From an uncultured Clostridia bacterium (lineage in GTDB: Bacteria; Bacillota; Clostridia; Christensenellales; Borkfalkiaceae), in contig CALVXG010000005.1 in the NCBI GenBank assembly GCA_944368925.1, forward strand, positions 62,001 through 126,000: a DNA stretch of 64,000 nucleotides, written 5' to 3'. This document shows, piece after piece, positions 28,111 to 36,660 of this stretch. The notes below the pieces were generated by a model, which did no database searches, was not told the DNA's origin, and was given only the letters and a program-made list of their open reading frames with translations. The position numbers were made by a program, and so were the translations under genes. Position 1 is the stretch's first letter. The number at the start of each line of letters is the position of its first letter.

Positions 28111-28877
28111 CAATCCGGATTTTTCACCGCGCGCAAAAGCGCGTCCCTCTCCGCACTCTTTGCGCCTTTTTTCAAAAGCAATACGTATTCCGTGTTTTTC
28201 CGCTCCCGCAGCGGCGCGTTTGTCAGCTTCTGCGGTGCAAGGGCGAGCGTCTTCGCAGACGCACAGATCTTGTTCACGATGCTTTCGTGCAATTTTTTAT
28301 CCTTCACGATCCCGTGCTTGTCCTGCCCCTTTCCGCAGCATTCAAACTGCGGTTTGATCAGCACAAACGCGCGGCCGCCTTCTTCCAAAAGCCCGGCTAT
28401 GACGGGCAAAATATATTCGAGCGATATGAAGCTCAGATCGGCCGTCACAACGTCCGCCTGCTCGGGGAAATCTTCCTTTGTCAGATACCGCGCATTCCTG
28501 CGGTCCATCACCCGCACCCGCGGATCTGCCGCCAGCGCCGCATCCAACTGACTTTCCCCGACGTCCACCGCATAGACGCATTTCACGCCGCTCTTTAAAA
28601 GACAGTCGGTAAACCCGCCCGTACTGGCTCCGAGATCGATACATACGCACCCTTTTACCTCTTCCGAAAAGTCTTCGAGCGCCTTGTATAGTTTGAACCC
28701 GCCTTCCGATACGAAAGAAACCTGCTCCTGCAAAATTTCGATCTGATCCGCTTCCGTCACTTCCTGCGATGCCTTGCCTGCCTTTCCGTTTACAAGAACG
28801 CGCCCTCTTTCAAGGGCGCGCGCAGCTTTCGTCCGGGACGAAAATCCGTGCCCGGCCAAATATTTATCCAATCGCAT
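28110..28877 (-). CDS. tlyA: TlyA-type rRNA 2'-O-methyltransferase / haemolysin family
   Basis: 255 residues. An N-terminal S4 RNA-binding domain (about 1-60; RLDKYLAGHGFSSRTKAARA) is followed by an FtsJ-like SAM methyltransferase (IDLGASTGGFTDCLL; VDVGESQL; DLSFISLEYI; LIKPQFE). TlyA methylates 16S and 23S rRNA riboses, affecting capreomycin sensitivity. The ATG at 28877 follows the ispA stop by 2 nt with GAGAGG upstream; the longer frame starts inside ispA and is rejected. The ispA-tlyA order is conserved in Firmicutes, but dxs, often between them, is absent. Confidence 0.93.
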   Translation of the reverse strand: MRLDKYLAGHGFSSRTKAARALERGRVLVNGKAGKASQEVTEADQIEILQEQVSFVSEGGFKLYKALEDFSEEVKGCVCIDLGASTGGFTDCLLKSGVKCVYAVDVGESQLDAALAADPRVRVMDRRNARYLTKEDFPEQADVVTADLSFISLEYILPVIAGLLEEGGRAFVLIKPQFECCGKGQDKHGIVKDKKLHESIVNKICASAKTLALAPQKLTNAPLRERKNTEYVLLLKKGAKSAERDALLRAVKNPD

Positions 28878-28879
28878 CG

Positions 28880-29767
28880 TCACGCCTCTCTGCTTCGGAC
28901 GTACGTCGTCAATTCCTGCAAAAACGAACACTCATACGGCAATTCATTCAGAATCTTTTGGCACAGGCCGCAATAATAATCCGCCAGCTCCTCGCTCTTT
29001 TCTTTTCCGAATAAATTTACACTGGATATCTTCCGCTCTTGTTCGTCCTTTCCGACCGTCTTGCCGAGTTTTTCAAAATCGCCCGTGTAGTCCAGCAGAT
29101 CGTCCGTGATCTGAAATAAAAAACCGAAATTTTTCCCAAACTCGTTCAAAAGCGCTATGATGTTCTCGTCCGCATCGTATACGTACGCGGGCACCGTGAC
29201 GGCACTCATGATCATTTTCGCCGTCTTGTTCAGAATGATAAACTCCGCTTCCGCTTTGCCTGCGTCCTCTCTGCCCTGCCAGAACAGATCCGCCGCCTGC
29301 CCTGCAACCATGCCCGCGGCACCCGCGTTTTTGCACAGCACGGCCGCGGCCGTACGATAGCTTTTGCCCTTGTTGCACTCTTCAAAGCACAGCCCGTACG
29401 CTTCGTTCAGCAGCGCATCTCCCGCGAGGATCGCCTGCCCTTCCCCGAATTGCTTGTGATTGCTCGGCTTTCCCCTGCGGAAATCATCGTTGTCCATCGC
29501 AGGCAGATCGTCGTGAATCAGCGAATACGTATGGATCATTTCGATCGCCAAAGCAAAATTTGTAACGTCCTGTATCTTTCCGCCCAGCATTTGCGCCGTC
29601 ACAAACATAAGCACCGGACGAAGGCGCTTCCCCCCGATCTTTAAAGAATACTGCATGCTCTCGCTCAGAATCTCCGGTTTAACCTGCATGTTCTGCAGAT
29701 ATTCCGCGAGAATCTCTTCAAACAAGAGCCGCAGTTCTTCCATCCTTTGTTCAAATTTCGTTTCCAA
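28880..29767 (-). CDS. ispA: Polyprenyl (farnesyl) diphosphate synthase
   Basis: 295 residues. It condenses IPP with allylic diphosphates, probably giving farnesyl diphosphate for undecaprenyl and other isoprenoid chains. The first Asp-rich motif HDDLPAMDNDD and the second ITDDLLDYTGD are intact, as is the GGKRLRP start region. I chose a TTG start at 29767 because AAGGAG lies 8 nt upstream, embedded in the last codons of folD. The first ATG (29743) has only a weak ribosome site very close to it. It overlaps neither folD's stop nor tlyA's start, but all three are tightly packed in one operon. Confidence 0.93.
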   Translation of the reverse strand: METKFEQRMEELRLLFEEILAEYLQNMQVKPEILSESMQYSLKIGGKRLRPVLMFVTAQMLGGKIQDVTNFALAIEMIHTYSLIHDDLPAMDNDDFRRGKPSNHKQFGEGQAILAGDALLNEAYGLCFEECNKGKSYRTAAAVLCKNAGAAGMVAGQAADLFWQGREDAGKAEAEFIILNKTAKMIMSAVTVPAYVYDADENIIALLNEFGKNFGFLFQITDDLLDYTGDFEKLGKTVGKDEQERKISSVNLFGKEKSEELADYYCGLCQKILNELPYECSFLQELTTYVRSREA

Positions 29768-29771
29768 ATGT

Positions 29772-30617
29772 TCAGCTCCTTGTCGCGGCAATCACGGTAT
29801 TGTAAAGCAGCATCGTAATGGTCATCGGCCCGACTCCGCCCGGCACGGGCGTTATGTAGGAAGCCTTGTCCTTCACGCGTTCGAAATCTACGTCCCCGCA
29901 GAGTTTTCCGTTTTCGTCGCGGTCCATCCCGACGTCGATCACGACCGCACCCTCTTTTACCATGTCTTCCGTCACAAACTTCGCACGCCCGATCGCAACG
30001 ACCAGAATATCCGCTCCCGCACAGACCTTCTTTAAATTCTTCGTCTTGCTGTGGCATACCGTCACCGTGGCGTCCGCATTCAGAAGCAACATCGCCATCG
30101 GCTTGCCGACTATGTTCGACCTGCCCAAAACGACCGCCGTTTTCCCCTTCGGCTCGATGCCGTATTTTTCCAGCAACTTCATCACGCCGAACGGCGTGCA
30201 GGCTACGATCGTCTCCCTGTTCATCGCAAGATTGCCCACGTTCTCCGCACAAAATCCGTCTACGTCCTTTGCGGGCGGGATCCTGCGCAGAATTTTCTTT
30301 TCGTCGATGTGCGCGGGAAGCGGCAGCTGCACCAAAATTCCGTGCACGTTCTGCGACGCCACCAGCTCGTCAATCAGAGAGCTCAGCTGCGCCTCGCTCG
30401 TCTCTTCGGGCAGATGATAGGAAAACGACTTGATGCCCACCTCTTCGCAGGCCTTGATCTTGTTCCGCACATACACCTTGGAAGCCTGGTTTTCTCCCAC
30501 AAGCACGACCGCAAGCCCGATCTCTTTTCCGCGCTCCTGCTTAAATTGCTCCGCCTTTTCACGGATCTGCGCGCGGAGTTCGCCCGCAAGCGCCTTTCCG
30601 TCAATGATCTGCGCCAT
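29772..30617 (-). CDS. folD: FolD, methylene-THF dehydrogenase/cyclohydrolase
   Basis: 281 residues. It interconverts 5,10-methylene-THF and 10-formyl-THF, supplying one-carbon units to purine synthesis. Visible hallmarks are the YVRNK segment with the catalytic Lys, [14 protein letters not shown] of the NADP site and the terminal PGGVGPMT. Its start overlaps nusB by 17 nt, and its last codons hold the ispA ribosome site. In many Firmicutes xseA and xseB follow folD; they are absent here. Confidence 0.97.
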   Translation of the reverse strand: MAQIIDGKALAGELRAQIREKAEQFKQERGKEIGLAVVLVGENQASKVYVRNKIKACEEVGIKSFSYHLPEETSEAQLSSLIDELVASQNVHGILVQLPLPAHIDEKKILRRIPPAKDVDGFCAENVGNLAMNRETIVACTPFGVMKLLEKYGIEPKGKTAVVLGRSNIVGKPMAMLLLNADATVTVCHSKTKNLKKVCAGADILVVAIGRAKFVTEDMVKEGAVVIDVGMDRDENGKLCGDVDFERVKDKASYITPVPGGVGPMTITMLLYNTVIAATRS

Positions 30618-31017
30618 CTTTCGTAACCTCCTTCATATATGCCCCCAACACTCCGTTCACGTACCCGACACTCTTTTCCGTCGAATATTTGCGGGCAAGA
30701 CCTACCGCCTCGTCTATGCTGACGATCGCAGGCACGTCCTCGATATACTTCATCTCCGCCATCGCCATGAGCAACAGGCTCTTGTCAACGGGGAAAATCC
30801 GCTTTTCCGAAAATCCGATCGAAAAGCGGTTCAATGCCTCCGTCAGTTCCTCGCGATGATCCCGCACACAGTCCAGCAACCGGTCTGCGTATGCGGACTC
30901 TTCTTCGTCCAACGAAAACGCCTTGTATACCCCGCGCTGAAACTCCGCAGGCTCCTCCGCCTGGAACAACGATGCAAAAATTACCTTAAATGCGCATTCG
31001 CGCGCTTTACTTCTCAT
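30601..31017 (-). CDS. nusB: Transcription antitermination factor NusB
   Basis: 138 residues, all-helical NusB fold: an N-terminal Arg-rich segment ([14 protein letters not shown]), [15 protein letters not shown] and the conserved end ([14 protein letters not shown]). NusB with S10 (NusE) binds boxA in rRNA leaders for antitermination. AGGGA lies 9 nt before the ATG. It overlaps folD by 17 nt; a hairpin separates it from asp23 upstream. Confidence 0.93.
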   Translation of the reverse strand: MRSKARECAFKVIFASLFQAEEPAEFQRGVYKAFSLDEEESAYADRLLDCVRDHREELTEALNRFSIGFSEKRIFPVDKSLLLMAMAEMKYIEDVPAIVSIDEAVGLARKYSTEKSVGYVNGVLGAYMKEVTKDGADH

Positions 31018-31044
31018 AATGTGCGTCCCTGTAAAAACTTAATA

Positions 31045-31073
31045 TTTCCCCCCGAAAAGATTCCGAGGGGAAA
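31045..31073 (-). terminator. Hairpin between asp23 and nusB
   Basis: A 10-bp stem with one G-U pair (31045-31054 with 31064-31073) and a 9-nt loop, followed on the minus strand by TATTAAGTTTTT. A weak or partial terminator inside the operon. Confidence 0.5.
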
Positions 31074-31089
31074 CACCTTGCAATTTTGT

Positions 31090-31428
31090 TTATTGTTCGA
31101 CTGCGTGATCCAAAAACTCAACGCCGACTACATAAACGTCAACCTTGGCAACCTTATACTTTGTCATGGCCTCTACGTTATGCTTGACAGATTGCTGGAT
31201 CTTGAACGCAACCTCGGGAACATTGTACCCGTAATCCACTTTGACGGAAATATCGGCGTAGATGCCTTCCTTTTCAAAATACAGCTTTAAACCGCGCTTT
31301 TTCCCTTGAAGCAGTTCCACCCCTTCAATTTCCGTGACGGCAAGACTGATGATCCCGCTCACTATGCCGGAATTATAGGATACTTTCCCTTTTTGACCGT
31401 CGGACGGAACACGTTTGAAAAGTGCCAT
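31090..31428 (-). CDS. Asp23/Gls24 (YqhY-like) protein
   Basis: 112 residues of the Asp23/Gls24 family (YNSGIVSGIISLAVTEIEGV; KVDYGYNVPEVAFKIQQSVK). In Firmicutes the YqhY member sits next to the fatty-acid carboxylase genes and nusB and affects lipid metabolism or the envelope; the precise role is not known. Here accB/accC are absent and the gene lies between spoIIIAH and nusB. A TATAAT at 31458-31463 precedes it by about 30 nt. Confidence 0.88.
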   Translation of the reverse strand: MALFKRVPSDGQKGKVSYNSGIVSGIISLAVTEIEGVELLQGKKRGLKLYFEKEGIYADISVKVDYGYNVPEVAFKIQQSVKHNVEAMTKYKVAKVDVYVVGVEFLDHAVEQ

Positions 31429-31457
31429 TGTAGCTCTCCAAGAATTTTCTTACGTAT

Positions 31458-31463
31458 ATTATA
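31458..31463 (-). promoter_or_regulatory. Promoter (-10) of the asp23-nusB-folD-ispA-tlyA unit
   Basis: TATAAT on the minus strand; the -35 region is weak. It separates the housekeeping operon from spoIIIAH. Confidence 0.6.
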
Positions 31464-31495
31464 CCACATTTTTAGAAATTTGAACAGTATTTTTA

Positions 31496-31984
31496 TTAAA
31501 TTTCCGCCTGAATCGGCATAATATTTACATTCGCCGGATCACACCCCGCTTCTTCCGTCAAAATATTGTAGATCGAAAGAAAATCATTGTACGCAAGTTC
31601 GCTCGCATTGACAAATACGTTGACATTGTCCGAATCCATGCCGATGCTCACGACCGCATCCGTGTACCCCAACGACTTGATGTACGTTTCCAGCAAAAGC
31701 TCGCGCTCCATCATCTCCACGATCTGCAGCTTCAGAGACATCGCCTCTTCGTACGCATCACTCCCCGCTTCCGTGCTTTCCAGAATGGAATCCAGCTGCA
31801 AAATCTCTTCGTTGCGCGTCGTCGTGCGCTCCGTCCTGTACGACGTAAAATAATTCGCCGCCGTCACTTCTCCCGCGTCCGCACTCCCGTCAAGGCTCCC
31901 CGCCAACACAAAGTTGAACACCGCCGTTACCGCCAGCAACAGCACCAGTCCCGTCATAATGACAATCTTCTTGGTTCTCGACAT
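31496..31984 (-). CDS. spoIIIAH: Stage III sporulation protein AH
   Basis: 162 residues. An N-terminal membrane segment (about 7-28), a polar linker, and a C-terminal ring-building domain (about 70-160, ELLLETYIKSLGYTDAVVSI, NASELAYNDFLSIYNI). SpoIIIAH in the mother-cell membrane pairs with SpoIIQ across the intermembrane space. Start at 31984: AAGGAG 10 nt upstream; a GTG 9 nt earlier abuts the ribosome site. Last gene of the operon, 22 nt after spoIIIAG. Confidence 0.9.
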   Translation of the reverse strand: MSRTKKIVIMTGLVLLLAVTAVFNFVLAGSLDGSADAGEVTAANYFTSYRTERTTTRNEEILQLDSILESTEAGSDAYEEAMSLKLQIVEMMERELLLETYIKSLGYTDAVVSIGMDSDNVNVFVNASELAYNDFLSIYNILTEEAGCDPANVNIMPIQAEI

Positions 31985-32006
31985 AATTAACACTCTCCTT
32001 TTTGAT

Positions 32007-32498
32007 TTATGAATTGCCGCCCATCGTATATACTTTGATTATGCTTTGGTTGATATTTAACACGGACGCCGCCGCTTCCAGAAGGTTGAAACGCACGTTC
32101 AAATCGTCCGCACCCTCCGCCACGATCAGCACTCCCGTTATTTCCGGCTTCCGCTCTTCCAATACGATCGGTTCCCCGCCCGACAGAATCGGGGTCGTCG
32201 TCACCGTACCGTCCTCCGCCTGCTCCGTTTCCACCGCCAATACCTTTTCCCCTTCCGACGCAACCGTCACAAACACACTCACTTCCCCCGCGCCTGCCAT
32301 CTTCGAAAGCACCTCCCCCAGACGCGCTTCCAGCTCCCGCTCGTACGCGGCGCTCCCTTCCGCATCCTTCGAAGCATCTTTCTCGGTAAACGTCGTGAAT
32401 ACGATCGCCGCAACAACAAGAATCAATATTATAACGACTACGATCTCAAAAAATTTCCCGCTCTTTATCTTCTGACCGAGCTTCGCCGCTTCACTCAT
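32007..32498 (-). CDS. spoIIIAG: Stage III sporulation protein AG
   Basis: 163 residues. One N-terminal membrane segment (about 18-35) and an extracytoplasmic ring domain in the usual two parts (GEVSVFVTVASEGEKVLAVE; the end NVRFNLLEAAASVLNINQSI). SpoIIIAG forms a large ring of the mother cell-forespore channel. Start at 32498 with GGAGGT 8 nt upstream, overlapping spoIIIAF by 8 nt. Confidence 0.92.
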   Translation of the reverse strand: MSEAAKLGQKIKSGKFFEIVVVIILILVVAAIVFTTFTEKDASKDAEGSAAYERELEARLGEVLSKMAGAGEVSVFVTVASEGEKVLAVETEQAEDGTVTTTPILSGGEPIVLEERKPEITGVLIVAEGADDLNVRFNLLEAAASVLNINQSIIKVYTMGGNS

Positions 32499-32970
32499 AC
32501 ACTTCCACCTCCGCTTCCGCATAGATCCCGGCGACACACTCTTTCACTTGCTCTATAACATTTATATGCTCGTCTTCGCCGTATATTCCGAAATTTTCAA
32601 CTTTCACCGTAACTTTTGTAACATGATACGCATATTCGGCATATTCCCACGCGATCTCTGCTTTTACGACAATTTCCAGCTCCTCCCCGATCCGCTCTTG
32701 CAGAATCTTTGCTTCCTCTTCGGCGCGCCTGTCAAACATATAGCCGATAAAATCACCGTCCAGTTCCCCTTCCTGCGAAATCACGGGGATCTGCCCCTCC
32801 CCGCCGAGAAATCTGCCCAGCATCTTCGGCAGTGGCAGCAGCATTACGAGCAGACAGAACAGCTTCAATATCCCGCCGATAAATTTCCCTGTCTTGCCGT
32901 CCGGCAAAAGTATGACCGCCACCGCCGATACCAAAACCGCTCCGCTGACGGATAAAATATATGCTTCCAT
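32491..32970 (-). CDS. spoIIIAF: Stage III sporulation protein AF
   Basis: 159 residues with two N-terminal membrane segments (about 5-24 and 33-50) and an extracytoplasmic alpha/beta domain (about 80-159). Length and topology fit SpoIIIAF of the SpoIIIA secretion-like complex. It begins 2 nt after the spoIIIAE stop and overlaps spoIIIAG by 8 nt. Confidence 0.88.
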   Translation of the reverse strand: MEAYILSVSGAVLVSAVAVILLPDGKTGKFIGGILKLFCLLVMLLPLPKMLGRFLGGEGQIPVISQEGELDGDFIGYMFDRRAEEEAKILQERIGEELEIVVKAEIAWEYAEYAYHVTKVTVKVENFGIYGEDEHINVIEQVKECVAGIYAEAEVEVYE

Positions 32971-32972
32971 TT

Positions 32973-34157
32973 CTAAAATAATGTGTTCGAAGAACAGATC
33001 AACAGCAGTACCGTTATAAAATACATGAACCCCACCGCCAGCAGTCCCGCCGTAAAATAATTGACCGTGCCCGACAGCGACGACAAAAAATCAGAGATCC
33101 CCGCGTCGCCGATCGGCTCCGTCACCGCCGCCGCCAGTTTCAAAAATAAATTGTACGCGATCAGCTGCACCAGCGGCACGATCAGCACGATCACAAGCAG
33201 AAAGATCCCGCACGAACCCACCGAATTTTTGATCAGTACGCTCCCCGCGATCACGAGATCAAACCCGCTTCCCAAAAAGCCTCCGATGATCGGCACCGTG
33301 TTGCTCACCGCATATTTCGCCGCCTTGAACGATAAACCGTCATAGGTCGCCGACGTGATCCCCTGCACCGTCAAAAATACCGTAAACGCCGTCAGCGATA
33401 ACCCCAACACCCATTTGATCACCGACGCGAACAGATTCGAAAAGTTCTTCAGCTTTATTTCATGGCTCATGTTCCCTACCATATTCAGAACACAGATCAT
33501 CGCCGCCAACGGAAACACGATCCCCGCCACAATATCCACAATGATCTCGCTCAAAAACAGCACAGCCGGCTGATAAACCGCCACCGACACACTCCCGCCG
33601 CTCGTCGCGATCAGCGTTAAAAGTACGGGGAATATCGCCTGCATCTGCGCTTGCAGCGAATCCACCGTATCCCCGCAATCGCGCACGATCTCGGTAAGCG
33701 TGGAGAGAATCAACACGAGCACCGCCGAATACCCTACAAAAAATATCATTTTCGACGTCCCGTTCTGCGCTACCGAGCTTTTAAACCTGCCTAAGATCCC
33801 GCACAGCACCGACACCGCGCAGATCACGCAAAATACCGGCAAAAGCCCCGAAATCTGATTGAAAAACAGTCCCGAAAGAGAGGATAGGATCCCCGCATAA
33901 TCCAGCGAATAGTCCCCCGAAAGCAGCGATTTCAGCTTTGTCGTAAAATCACTCCCGAACGCTTCCCGCTGCTCCTCCGTCAGAGAGTTCAGATATTTTT
34001 CAAGCTCTTCCGTGTCCAGATGATCGATCGTCTCCTCCATGCTCCCGTTCAGGTCTTCCGCTCCTTCCGCAAACGCCTGCGTGAACAGATTCCCCGCCGC
34101 AAACAACAGGATCACGAGCAACCCCGTCAATACCCGAATACGCGTTTTCCTTCTCAT
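32973..34157 (-). CDS. spoIIIAE: Stage III sporulation protein AE
   Basis: 394 residues. A signal-like N-terminus (about 5-28), an extracellular stretch (about 29-95), then about eight hydrophobic segments, as expected for SpoIIIAE, the largest membrane component of the complex. The start ATG overlaps the spoIIIAD stop by 4 nt (ATGA); the frame stays open far upstream, but that extension is out-of-frame read-through of spoIIIAD and is not used. Confidence 0.92.
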   Translation of the reverse strand: MRRKTRIRVLTGLLVILLFAAGNLFTQAFAEGAEDLNGSMEETIDHLDTEELEKYLNSLTEEQREAFGSDFTTKLKSLLSGDYSLDYAGILSSLSGLFFNQISGLLPVFCVICAVSVLCGILGRFKSSVAQNGTSKMIFFVGYSAVLVLILSTLTEIVRDCGDTVDSLQAQMQAIFPVLLTLIATSGGSVSVAVYQPAVLFLSEIIVDIVAGIVFPLAAMICVLNMVGNMSHEIKLKNFSNLFASVIKWVLGLSLTAFTVFLTVQGITSATYDGLSFKAAKYAVSNTVPIIGGFLGSGFDLVIAGSVLIKNSVGSCGIFLLVIVLIVPLVQLIAYNLFLKLAAAVTEPIGDAGISDFLSSLSGTVNYFTAGLLAVGFMYFITVLLLICSSNTLF

Positions 34158-34546
34158 ACCAGCTCCAAAAAACTGCCGACCAACGAAACCAGCGTCTGCA
34201 CGATCGGCACCGAAACCGTGAATATGATCACCTTCCCCGCAAATACCAGCTTGTCCGCCACACTCTTCGACCCGAAATCTTCCACGACGCCCGCCGCAAA
34301 TTCCACCAGATATCCGATCGCAATGATCTTGAGTATTATGCGGATCAGCGCGCTGTCTATCCCCGTCTTCTCCCCGATCTCTTGAAAGATCCCGAACGTC
34401 CCCCACAGTATGTCCAAAGAAAAAATCAGAATGATCACACACCCCGCTACCGTCACCGCAAACGATAACTCCGGCTTCGTGCTCCGCAACAAAATCGCCG
34501 CGATCGCCGTCACCAACCCTACCCCGATAATCCGTATCAGTTCCAT
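34154..34546 (-). CDS. spoIIIAD: Stage III sporulation protein AD
   Basis: 130 residues, four predicted membrane helices (LIRIIGVGLVTAIAAILL start; FAAGVVEDFGSKSVADKLVF before the last). It matches SpoIIIAD in size and position. Overlaps spoIIIAE by 4 nt and begins 2 nt after spoIIIAC. Confidence 0.92.
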   Translation of the reverse strand: MELIRIIGVGLVTAIAAILLRSTKPELSFAVTVAGCVIILIFSLDILWGTFGIFQEIGEKTGIDSALIRIILKIIAIGYLVEFAAGVVEDFGSKSVADKLVFAGKVIIFTVSVPIVQTLVSLVGSFLELV

Positions 34547-34548
34547 AC

Positions 34549-34746
34549 TCAGAATAAATCAAACATGTTCCGCACGGAATCAAATAAATCCACGACCATG
34601 TCCAGCACAACCGTCAGCACAATCACGAGCCCCGCAAGACTTACGATCGTCGCAATGTCGTCCCGATCGGATTTCTTCAATATCTGGCAAAGGATCGTCA
34701 CGATCAGACCGATCGCCGCAATCTTGAATATGACGTCTATCTCCAT
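34549..34746 (-). CDS. spoIIIAC: Stage III sporulation protein AC
   Basis: 65 residues with two membrane helices (IFKIAAIGLIVTILCQIL; IATIVSLAGLVIVLTVVLDM), the compact SpoIIIAC pattern. Between spoIIIAB (13-nt gap) and spoIIIAD (2-nt gap). Confidence 0.93.
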   Translation of the reverse strand: MEIDVIFKIAAIGLIVTILCQILKKSDRDDIATIVSLAGLVIVLTVVLDMVVDLFDSVRNMFDLF

Positions 34747-34759
34747 CTTTCCCTTCTCC

Positions 34760-35236
34760 TCAAACGATCAGCACGACCAGGATTAACCCCGCCAAAAAGC
34801 CGAGCTTTATATACAGCGAAAAATACTTTCGGTATATCTCTTCGGCTTTCTGCTTCTTTCCCGCTATCTCCTCCCGCATCGCCGATAAATACGTCCGCTG
34901 CGACGCCGCGTCGCTTTTACCGATCATGCGGAAATAATCTCCCAAAAATTTGCGCTCGTCTTCGCTCAGATACGCAATGTCACACCCCTCGTCCCCGTTG
35001 TCAAAACGCGCGTCCCGCTTGATCTCCAGCATGTGCCTGAAATCTCCGCAGAACGTGTACTTCTCCATAAAAGCAGGCAGCGGTATCCTCGTATAGCTGA
35101 CCTCGTTCACGAGCCGCTCGTTGAAAAGATTCAAATTGTAATAGAACTGCATCCGCATCCGATACTTCCTCGTCAGAAGCCACGCAAGCAGCACGCACAG
35201 CCCCACCGCACCGATACAGAGTATAAATTTGATCAT
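34760..35236 (-). CDS. spoIIIAB: Stage III sporulation protein AB
   Basis: 158 residues. An N-terminal membrane helix (about 3-18), a cytoplasmic helical domain resembling the GspF/SpoIIIAB fold, and a C-terminal helix (LYIKLGFLAGLILVVLIV). Start at 35236 overlaps the spoIIIAA stop (ATGA). Partner of the SpoIIIAA ATPase. Confidence 0.92.
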   Translation of the reverse strand: MIKFILCIGAVGLCVLLAWLLTRKYRMRMQFYYNLNLFNERLVNEVSYTRIPLPAFMEKYTFCGDFRHMLEIKRDARFDNGDEGCDIAYLSEDERKFLGDYFRMIGKSDAASQRTYLSAMREEIAGKKQKAEEIYRKYFSLYIKLGFLAGLILVVLIV

Positions 35237-36141
35237 ACCGTCTTTACCGCAACCCGCTTCCAGTCCGCGTCGTATATCTCCGAAACTTGCCCCAGCCCGT
35301 CTGCTGAAAGAAAAATATAATAGGCAAAGATCCGCTCTTGCAGCGCCCGCGACAAGACGGGCGAACTTTTCAGGCTCTCCGCATCCCTGCAATGCGCCGT
35401 CGCAATCACTTCCACCCCGCCGCGCACGCAGGCCGCCGCCGCTTCGATCTCCTCCGTCCCCACCAGCTCGTCCGTCACGATCAGGTCGGGCCGCATGGCG
35501 CGCACCGCCGACGTGAACGCGTCTTTCTTGTCCGAATAGCGTATCACGTCCGTAAATGCTCCCGTATCCAACGAAAAATCACGGTATGCCGCGCTGATCT
35601 CGTTCCGCTCGTCGTTGATCAGTATATTGATCAGATTTCTGCCCGCGATCAGCCGCGTAAGATCGCGCAGGATCGTAGTCTTCCCTCTCCCCGGTGCCGA
35701 CAAGAGAAGTACGCTGCACACTTTCCCGCGAAAACACGTCCTGTAAACGGTCTCCGCACACCCGCGTATCTCGTGCGGCACCCGAATGTTCAGAGACGTC
35801 ACTTCCTTGATCGTGTACGCCGTACCGTTTTCATAGACAAAAACACCCGCCAGCCCGATCCGCTCGCCGCCCGCACCCGTCAAAAATCCCTGCCGTAATT
35901 GCTCCGTCACCGAATACACCGAAAATTCGCTCGCCCGATAAATGATCGTCTCAATATCCGCATAACTCGCTATCAGCGCGCTCGAAATATGCTCCGTTAC
36001 CCCGCATACCCCCAAAAACTGATACGTACCGCCGTAATTGATCACCACAGGCTTGTTGGCCCGCACCCGAAGCTCGTATACAAGATTCATGTTGACGCCC
36101 CGAAGAGCGGCTTTCAGATTGTCCGTCAGAAAATCCAGCAT
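35233..36141 (-). CDS. spoIIIAA: Stage III sporulation protein AA, ATPase
   Basis: 302 residues. The cytoplasmic ATPase of the SpoIIIA complex, related to type II/IV secretion ATPases. Walker A SAPGRGKTT (about 147-155), Walker B-like PDLIVTDEL, and the His-containing IATAHC segment are intact. First gene of the eight-gene operon, with AGAGGTGGGG before the ATG. The region upstream has a possible sigma-E type promoter, expected for mother-cell expression. Confidence 0.95.
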   Translation of the reverse strand: MLDFLTDNLKAALRGVNMNLVYELRVRANKPVVINYGGTYQFLGVCGVTEHISSALIASYADIETIIYRASEFSVYSVTEQLRQGFLTGAGGERIGLAGVFVYENGTAYTIKEVTSLNIRVPHEIRGCAETVYRTCFRGKVCSVLLLSAPGRGKTTILRDLTRLIAGRNLINILINDERNEISAAYRDFSLDTGAFTDVIRYSDKKDAFTSAVRAMRPDLIVTDELVGTEEIEAAAACVRGGVEVIATAHCRDAESLKSSPVLSRALQERIFAYYIFLSADGLGQVSEIYDADWKRVAVKTV

Positions 36142-36153
36142 ATCCCCACCTCT

Positions 36154-36167
36154 GCCTGTCCACAGGC
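36154..36167. other. Short palindrome in the spoIIIAA leader
   Basis: GCCTGTCCACAGGC, a 6-bp stem with 2-nt loop, ends 12 nt before the spoIIIAA start and next to its ribosome site, so it could influence translation. Confidence 0.3.
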
Positions 36168-36170
36168 TTA

Positions 36171-36204
36171 TTTATATATATTTGCTTTCCCTCCCCGTTA
36201 TGAC
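36171..36204 (-). promoter_or_regulatory. Candidate sigma-E type promoter of the spoIIIA operon
   Basis: The minus strand has GTCATAAC (36197-36204), close to the known sigma-E -35 element (GTCATATT), and an AT-rich CAAATATATATA at about the right distance; the -10 matches poorly. Sigma-E control is known for this operon in other species. Confidence 0.35.
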
Positions 36205-36290
36205 TCTCCCGCCTCCTCTTTTTTCTGTCCCGCCCTGCTGACCTTTCCCCGCGCCCGTTTGCCTTTCCGAAAATTTTGCCGCAAACATAA

Positions 36291-36330
36291 GAGCGCCGCG
36301 CCTTGCAAAAATTTGCAAGGCGCGGCGCTC
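36291..36330. repeat. Near-perfect 40-nt GC-rich palindrome
   Basis: Arms of 19 nt (36291-36309 and 36312-36330) pair perfectly with a 2-nt loop; TTTAAAA follows on the plus strand. No plus-strand gene ends here, so it is not an obvious terminator. See the palindrome family in the findings. Confidence 0.7.
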
Positions 36331-36523
36331 TTTAAAATGCGGATATACGTTACCTTCCTGCCCCTTTCGTCTGCCGCGATGACCGGCCCGTCGGCAATTT
36401 TCGGCACGCTGACAGTTTCGAAAGCAAATTTTATCGGCAGGAAGGCCGTTTTTTATCAAAATTCCGACGATGTATTTTATTTAGAAGCGCGTAAATGACA
36501 AAAAACAGCAAGCGGCAGAGCGT
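36331..36523. other. Gene-free stretch with a short coding-like minus frame
   Basis: No confident gene. On the minus strand, a frame around 36330-36440 reads KIADGPVIAADERGRKVTYI, which has protein-like composition and fits local codon use. It lacks a start with a ribosome site and continues into the palindrome at 36291-36330. It could be a decayed gene fragment. Confidence 0.3.
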
Positions 36524-36606
36524 CGGAAAAGCTGCCTACGCGCGAAATGATCGGAAAAGCGGCTTTCCGCAAAGCGATCGGCAAGGGGGCGTTCTGCAAA
36601 AAATTT
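36524..36606. repeat. Three degenerate 27-28 nt tandem repeats
   Basis: Units begin at 36524, 36552 and 36579, each starting CGGAAAAG or CGGCAAGG and ending near GATCGG or equivalent. The third unit is part of a hairpin. Translated on the minus strand they give a nine-residue repeat, but that frame is probably not a gene. Confidence 0.45.
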
Positions 36607-36621
36607 GCGGAACGCCCCCTT
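36583..36621. terminator. Second hairpin after rny
   Basis: Arms 36583-36600 and 36604-36621, 18 bp with one G-T mismatch and a 3-nt loop. It lies downstream of the first rny terminator and is GC-rich without a T-run. Confidence 0.45.
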
Positions 36622-36631
36622 TATAAAGTAT

Positions 36632-36660
36632 AAAGAGGGAACGGTGTCCGTTCCCTCTTT
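36632..36660 (-). terminator. Terminator of rny
   Basis: A perfect 12-bp stem (36632-36643 with 36649-36660) and a 5-nt loop directly after the rny stop; the minus strand continues with ATACTTTATAAAGG. Confidence 0.65.

Noticed and set aside
32973..34610. A 545-residue SpoIIIAE
   Set aside because: The first ~150 residues are out-of-frame translation of spoIIIAD/AC; the real start is the ATG overlapping the spoIIIAD stop at 34157.
36524..36606. Possible CRISPR array
   Set aside because: Only three degenerate contiguous units with no spacers and no cas gene in the window.
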